From NCBI GenBank assembly GCA_050330995.1, contig JBHJHI010000041.1, positions 8,428 through 72,427 of the forward strand: DNA of 64,000 nt, given 5' to 3'. The stretch is from Thermohalobaculum sp050330995 (lineage in GTDB: Bacteria; Pseudomonadota; Alphaproteobacteria; Rhodobacterales; Rhodobacteraceae). A program made the position numbers and the translations under genes. Numbering within the stretch: the first letter of the stretch is position 1; every line of letters starts with the position of its first letter. The notes beneath the pieces were generated by a model. It saw nothing but the letters and a program-made list of their open reading frames with translations, did no database searches and was not told where the DNA came from. Positions 59,803-64,000 of this stretch are shown piece by piece.

Positions 59803-60555
59803 TCAGTCCAGGAGCCGCGGGGCCGCCTCGCGCGGAAGCTCGGCGTCGGCGTCCCGCAGGTAGAGCGGTCCGGGGAGCGGGCCCTGCGTGCGCGTCGCGC
59901 CGCTCGCCGCGACCACGGCCGGGTCGGCGAGGCCCTCCGGCGCCAGGTCGGCGTCGAGCCCGGCGAGCGCCCAGCCGTCGCCCGCGCGCACCACCCCCTC
60001 GGGCGCCGCATCCACGAGCGCGTCGGGGGCGAGAGCCGTCGGCTCGGACAGGGGCGCGAGATCGGGGGCGAAGGCCTGCAGGGCGACGCCGCCGCGCCCG
60101 CCCGCGAGCGCGAGGGCGATGGGGCGGCGCTCGGCCCAGCCGATCTTGGCCTCCAGCGCGCGGGGTTCGCTGCGCGCCGGCGCCGCGGCGTCTTCGGGCA
60201 AGCCGATGGCGACGCCGAGGCGGTCGCAGTTCAGCCGCCGCGGCCGGGCGATCTGGGCGGCGATCGCCTCGAAGCGGGTGACGCCGATCGCCGGCAGGCC
60301 GCGGCCCATGGCGAGCCCGCGCGCGGCGGCGACGCCGACGCGCAGCCCCGTGAACGAGCCCGGCCCGGTGCAGACCGCGATCCGGCGCAGCCCCTCGACG
60401 CCGAGGCCGCTCTCGGCGAGGGCGGTCTCGATCAGGGGAAACAGCCGCTCGGCGTGGCCCTTGGCCATCGGCTCGGCCGCCCGCGCGATCAGCGTGTCGC
60501 CCGAGATCACCGCGACCGCGCACTGCCCGGCCGAGGTGTCGATGCCGAGGATCAT
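59803..60555 (-). CDS. tsaB: tRNA threonylcarbamoyladenosine biosynthesis protein TsaB
   Basis: 250 residues. MILGIDTSAGQCAVAVISGD and VCTGPGSFTGLRVGVAAARG are diagnostic of TsaB, the non-catalytic partner of TsaD. The ATG overlaps the stop of a 25-codon repeat ORF that links it to the cupin gene (ATGA), so its translation may depend on ribosomes arriving from upstream. Confidence 0.93.
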   Translation of the reverse strand: MILGIDTSAGQCAVAVISGDTLIARAAEPMAKGHAERLFPLIETALAESGLGVEGLRRIAVCTGPGSFTGLRVGVAAARGLAMGRGLPAIGVTRFEAIAAQIARPRRLNCDRLGVAIGLPEDAAAPARSEPRALEAKIGWAERRPIALALAGGRGGVALQAFAPDLAPLSEPTALAPDALVDAAPEGVVRAGDGWALAGLDADLAPEGLADPAVVAASGATRTQGPLPGPLYLRDADAELPREAAPRLLD

Positions 60556-60629
60556 CGCGCGCCCTCGCGCGTGGCTGTCATCGCGCCCTCGCGCGTAGTG
60601 GTCGCTGCGTTCTCGCGCGTAGCGGTCAT
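60552..60629 (-). CDS. Bridging mini-ORF of three 8-residue repeats
   Basis: 25 codons: MTATRENA, ATTTREGA, MTATREGA, then R. The ATG lies one base after the cupin stop and the TGA overlaps the tsaB ATG. The DNA is a 24-bp tandem repeat, a multiple of three, so frame is kept whatever the copy number. A second internal ATG opens the last repeat. Product or translational-coupling role unknown; expression is inferred. Confidence 0.4.
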   Translation of the reverse strand: MTATRENAATTTREGAMTATREGAR

Positions 60630-60630
60630 C

Positions 60631-61089
60631 TCAGCCGTTCTCGACGAGTTCCATGCCCGACGCCTTCGCGGCGGCGCGCAGTCGCCCGGGATCGGGCGGC
60701 GCGAGCCCCCCGGGCAGCTCGCGAGTGTCGGGGGGCAGGGCGTCGCCCACGCGCGAGAAGAAGACGTCGTGCATCGCGCCCGGCGCGTTCAGCACGATCA
60801 GCCGGCCCGGCCCGTCCCCGGCATTGCGGAAGGCATGCACCGCGCCGTCGGGCACCTTCACCCACTCGCCCGCCTCGACGATGCGCTCCTCGCCGTCGAC
60901 GCTGAAGGCGAAGCGGCCCTCGACGACGTAGCAGCCTTCGTCCTCGCCAGGGTGACGGTTCGGCGGCGGTCCCATGCCGGGCGCGAAGGTGGCCTCGACA
61001 AGGCAGTAGGCGCCCGTCTCGGCGTGGCGGGCGAGGAAGCGCACCAGGAGGCCGTCCGCGCCGAAGCTGTCGGTCGCGCTCTCGTCCAT
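60631..61089 (-). CDS. Cupin-domain protein
   Basis: 152 residues. PNRHPGEDEGCYVVEGRFAF (metal-binding His and Glu of cupin motif 1) and WVKVPDGAVHAFRNAGDGPG (motif 2 His) form a single small barrel. Substrate unknown; it may be a dioxygenase or a binding protein. Lies between nfu and tsaB on the same strand. Confidence 0.83.
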   Translation of the reverse strand: MDESATDSFGADGLLVRFLARHAETGAYCLVEATFAPGMGPPPNRHPGEDEGCYVVEGRFAFSVDGEERIVEAGEWVKVPDGAVHAFRNAGDGPGRLIVLNAPGAMHDVFFSRVGDALPPDTRELPGGLAPPDPGRLRAAAKASGMELVENG

Positions 61090-61126
61090 GGGCTCCGCCC
61101 TCCCTGCGATCGCCGTCCGCGCGGCG

Positions 61127-61693
61127 TCAGACGCCGACGGGGCGGACTTCGACCACCTCGGGGACGTAGTGGCGCAAGAGGTTCTCGATGCCGGCCTTGA
61201 GCGTCAGCGTGGACGACGGGCAGCCCGCGCAGGCGCCCTGCATGTGCAGATAGACCACGCCGCGCTCGAAGCCGTGGAAGGTGATGTCGCCGCCGTCCTG
61301 CGCGACCGCGGGGCGCACGCGGGTATCGAGCAGTTCCTTGATCTGGCCGACCACCTCGGCGTCGGGGCCGTCGTGCTCGGCATGGCCGACCGTGGCCGCG
61401 CCCGCGTCGCCCTGCATCACCGGCAGGCCGGACTGGTAGTGCTCCATGATCGCGCCGAGGAGGGCGGGCTTGATGTGCAGCCAGTCCACCGCCTCCGCCT
61501 TGGTCACGGTGATGAAGTCGGGGCCGAGGAACACGCCGGTGACGCCGTCGACGCCGAACAGCCGCTCGGCGAGCGGCGAGGCTTGAGCGCCCTCGGCGGA
61601 GGGGAAGTCGGCCGAGCCCGTCTGCATCACCGCCTTGCCGGGCAGGAACTTGAGCGTCTGCGGGTTCGGCGTCGCTTCGGTCTGGATGAACAT
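61127..61693 (-). CDS. nfuA: Nfu-type iron-sulfur cluster carrier
   Basis: 188 residues. N-terminal Nfu domain (MFIQTEATPNPQTLKFLPGK) and C-terminal NifU-like domain with QGACAGCPSSTLTLKAGIEN, whose CxxC binds a transferable cluster. Delivers Fe-S clusters, plausibly also to the chlorophyllide reductase and LeuC. The symbol follows function; alphaproteobacterial members differ from E. coli NfuA in lacking the A-type N-domain. Confidence 0.9.
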   Translation of the reverse strand: MFIQTEATPNPQTLKFLPGKAVMQTGSADFPSAEGAQASPLAERLFGVDGVTGVFLGPDFITVTKAEAVDWLHIKPALLGAIMEHYQSGLPVMQGDAGAATVGHAEHDGPDAEVVGQIKELLDTRVRPAVAQDGGDITFHGFERGVVYLHMQGACAGCPSSTLTLKAGIENLLRHYVPEVVEVRPVGV

Positions 61694-61970
61694 CGGTCTC
61701 TCTCCGCGGGAAGCTGAGGGAGAAGGTGGACCTGTCGGCGGGGAAAATCAAGAATGGTTCTAAAGTGTGCGGAACGCTCCGCCAGCGTGTCGCCCGCTTC
61801 GCTGGAGGGTGCGGGCGTGGGCGAGGCGTGACGGCTTCCGGGGTGCGCCACAAGGCGACTCTCCGGTAAGGCATGCTTCTGCGGTGGTCCATTCGAGGTC
61901 CGCTTCATTGCCATCGGCCCACGTCTTTGCTACATATCATTGCTAGATGACAAAGGCTGGGGGCGGTTCG
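61694..61970. promoter_or_regulatory. Divergent gap between nfu and vapB
   Basis: 280 nt, no gene. A/T-rich TACATATCATTGC at 61931-61943 lies just upstream of vapB and is the likely self-regulated promoter/operator. Confidence 0.35.
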
Positions 61971-62249
61971 ATGGAGACGGCGAAGGTGTTCTGGTCGGGG
62001 CGCAGTCAGGCTGTCCGGCTGCCCAAGGCGTTCCGCGTCGAAGGAAACGAAGTCCGTATCCGCCGCCAGGGGGCGGCCATCGTGCTCGAACCGATCGCCC
62101 GGGACTGGGACTGGCTAGGCGAGGTGCGCGGACCGGTGGACGAGGACTTCGCCACGGCGGCGACGGAGCGCGCGGCAGAGCAGGACAGGCCGGAGCTGGA
62201 CGACCTGTTTCCCGCTGATCCAACAGAACCGTCGGGCACGACGCGCTGA
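61971..62249 (+). CDS. vapB: VapB-type antitoxin
   Basis: 92 residues. FWSGRSQAVRLPKAFRVEGN and EVRIRRQGAAIVLEP are the SpoVT/AbrB DNA-binding fold of VapB; the acidic C-terminus (DEDFATAATERAAEQDRPEL) would wrap the toxin. ATG 61971 preferred over upstream in-frame starts since the domain begins there. Its TGA overlaps the first codon of the toxin frame. Confidence 0.9.
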   Translation: METAKVFWSGRSQAVRLPKAFRVEGNEVRIRRQGAAIVLEPIARDWDWLGEVRGPVDEDFATAATERAAEQDRPELDDLFPADPTEPSGTTR

Positions 62250-62641
62250 CCCATCTTCTCGACACCAACGCGGTGATCGCCGTCATGCGCGGCGACGCGC
62301 GTGTCACTGAGCGCATGACCCGTCTCGACCCAGCCGATGTTGCGGTCTCGTCCGTCGTGATGCACGAGCTGTTCTACGGCGCCTATCGATCGACGCGCCT
62401 CGATGCGAACCTCGCGCGCGTCCGTGCGCTTCGCTTTGCGATCCTGGACTTCGACGCGGGCGATGCCGAAGCCGCCGGACGCATCAGGGCGTCGCTCGCC
62501 GCCAAGGGGACGCCGATCGGGCCCTACGACGTCCTTATCGCCGGCCAGGCGCTCGCGCGCGACCTGATGCTCGTCACGCGCAACGTGGGCGAGTTCGGTC
62601 GCGTCGACGATTTGCGGTTTGAGAACTGGGAGAACGCTTGA
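62246..62641 (+). CDS. vapC: VapC-type PIN-domain ribonuclease toxin (apparent CTG start)
   Basis: 131 residues if begun at CTG 62246 (THLLDTNAVIAVMRG). The PIN acidic residues are seen in LLDTN, VMHELFYGAY, PIGPYDVLIAGQA and LVTRNVGEF. Between the preceding in-frame stop (62216-62218) and a GTG at 62273 no ATG, GTG or TTG exists; the GTG start would remove the catalytic LLDTN. The CTG overlaps the vapB stop (CTGA). Confidence 0.85.
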   Translation: MTHLLDTNAVIAVMRGDARVTERMTRLDPADVAVSSVVMHELFYGAYRSTRLDANLARVRALRFAILDFDAGDAEAAGRIRASLAAKGTPIGPYDVLIAGQALARDLMLVTRNVGEFGRVDDLRFENWENA

Positions 62642-62712
62642 CGCGTAGCCGTCGAGCACACTCGGCACGAGTTCTCCCTGGAACCGGCGGTCCGGTCGTG
62701 TAGCCTCTCCAC

Positions 62713-63792
62713 ATGCCGGCCCCCGAGGCGACACCCCCGTGTTGGCCCCGCACCCTCGTCCGTCCGCCGCGTCTGCGCCGCGGAGATCGCGTCGCGGTCG
62801 TCACTCCCTGCTGGGGCGGGCCAGCGCTGTTCCCGCAACGCTTCGAGGCGGGCAAGGCGGTCCTGGCCGGACGGTTCGGGCTCGAGGTGGTGGAGACGCC
62901 CCACGCCCGGCGTGATCCCGACTGGCTCGACGGCCATCCGGAGGCACGCGCCGACGACCTGATGCGCGCCTTCGCGGACCGGTCGATCCGCGGTATCGTC
63001 GCGAGCATCGGGGGCAACGACGCGATCCGGCTGATGCCGCATCTCGACCTCGACGTGATCCGGAACAATCCGAAGGTCTTCGTCGGCTATTCCGACGTGA
63101 CCGTGCTGCATTTCGCCTGCCTGCGGGCGGGACTCGGTAGTTTCCACGGTCCCACGGTCATGTCGGGCTTCGCTGAGAACGGGGGTATGACAGAGGTCGC
63201 CGCCCGATCCTTCGAGCGCGCGACCTTCGAGCCCGGCCCCATCGGCGTTCTGCCCGAGAACACGGTCGGTTGGACCGTCGAGCACCTCCCTTGGGAAGAA
63301 CCCCGGCTCCAGGATGTGCCCCGCCGCCGCACGCCGTCGGACGGGGTCGTGCGGTTGCAAGGCTCGGGTACCGCGATCGGTCACCTGATCGGCGGCTGCG
63401 CCGAGGTCATGGAGATGCTCAAGGGCACGCCGTGGTGGCCGCCGCTGTCGTACTGGGACGGGGCGGTCCTGTTCTACGAGACATCGGAGGAGGCGCCCGA
63501 CGCCTCCCTCGTCCTCAGATGGCTGCGAAACTACGCGGCGCAGGGCATCCTGCACCGGCTGTCGGCCATTCTGCTCGCGCGGCCGGGTGGTCCCATGACG
63601 GACGAGGACCGTGCGGCGCAGAAGCGGGCCGTCGCCCGCGCGCTCGGCGAGGCGGGCCTTCCCGGTCTGCCGGTGCTGGCCGATCTCGATATCGGGCACA
63701 CCGATCCGATCCTGACCCTGCCTTACGGCGTGCGCGTGGAGGTCGATGCGGATGCGGCCTGCGTGAACGTGCTCGATGGCGGCGTGGCATGA
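62713..63792 (+). CDS. S66 LD-carboxypeptidase/MccF homologue lacking the nucleophile Ser
   Basis: 359 residues. ASIGGNDAIRLMPHLDLDVI, PKVFVGYSDVTVLHFACLRA and FHGPTVMSGFAENGG are the MccF-like S66 pattern. Glu231 (GGCAEVMEML) and His329 (DIGHTDPI) of the Ser-Glu-His triad are kept, but the Ser of the usual GGxDS is Ala104 (codon GCG at 63022). It may be a dead homologue or bind a peptide without cutting. Family members recycle murein peptides or cleave microcin C. Confidence 0.85.
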   Translation: MPAPEATPPCWPRTLVRPPRLRRGDRVAVVTPCWGGPALFPQRFEAGKAVLAGRFGLEVVETPHARRDPDWLDGHPEARADDLMRAFADRSIRGIVASIGGNDAIRLMPHLDLDVIRNNPKVFVGYSDVTVLHFACLRAGLGSFHGPTVMSGFAENGGMTEVAARSFERATFEPGPIGVLPENTVGWTVEHLPWEEPRLQDVPRRRTPSDGVVRLQGSGTAIGHLIGGCAEVMEMLKGTPWWPPLSYWDGAVLFYETSEEAPDASLVLRWLRNYAAQGILHRLSAILLARPGGPMTDEDRAAQKRAVARALGEAGLPGLPVLADLDIGHTDPILTLPYGVRVEVDADAACVNVLDGGVA

Positions 63793-64000
63793 GGCGGGTC
63801 CGAAGGGAAGCGTCTCGGAGAGCCGCACCGTGCCGGAACGACCGACGGCTTCGGGTCATTGAACGAACCCGCTGTCGCGGGAGGGGCGAGCGTCGAGCGC
63901 CTGGAGGAGGACCGAGCGCCGGTACGGTCGTAGCCCGATCGGCGTGACGGCGCTGCACTGAGGTTCCGAGCCTCGGAGGTCCCGATCCTCCAGCTCGAAG
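63793..64000. other. Right end of window, no gene seen
   Basis: 208 nt after the S66 gene with no recognisable protein or RNA; it may contain the flank of a gene beyond the window. Confidence 0.5.

Overview
The window comes from the chromosome of a GC-rich (roughly 70% by eye) purple phototrophic alphaproteobacterium. The left end holds a bchXYZ-pufQBALMC photosynthesis superoperon. VPLPA-CTERM, IalB, LpxD, DUF898 and MnmD-type proteins around it fit a Rhodobacterales-like host. No species is claimed.

Layout: 1-7650 is the end of bchX, then bchY, bchZ, pufQ, pufB, pufA, pufL, pufM and pufC, so chlorophyllide reductase, the LH1 antenna and the reaction centre with a tetraheme cytochrome are made together. 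7650-8510 is a gene-free gap with two perfect DnaA boxes. 8511-15586 carries a queuosine-precursor transporter, ArfB, an S49 peptidase, an SDR oxidoreductase, a cysteine-hydrolase-like protein and an AsmA-like protein.

15912-28109 is a 12.2-kb integrative element at the 3' end of tRNA-Ser(CGA). It has a tyrosine integrase, an AlpA regulator, Toprim primase, DUF3987 replication protein, a DUF5681 protein, many small overlapping genes, a 103-bp repeat array and a cargo block (winged-helix protein, DNA methyltransferase, XRE regulator). It has no capsid genes and resembles a phage satellite.

28200-41000 is core genome: rplU-rpmA-GNAT-obgE-proBA, a divergent DUF882 / L,D-transpeptidase pair, lpxD-ACP-KAS and ialB. 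41480-53770 holds mmsA, the prkA-yeaH-spoVR stress operon, ssb, a zinc dehydrogenase/enolase-superfamily pair, mnmD, a decayed lysE and glpX. 53800-64000 holds a trypsin-like DUF4214 protein, a DUF898 membrane protein, a pyrophosphatase, leuC, an nfu-cupin-tsaB-rimI operon, vapBC and an S66 peptidase homologue with a changed nucleophile.

The least expected pattern is at gene junctions. At 10264-10320, 12205-12269 and 60552-60629 (with a simpler case at 31590) short tandem repeats duplicate the overlapping stop/start codons between co-directional genes. They form tiny repeat-peptide ORFs whose ends overlap the flanking genes.
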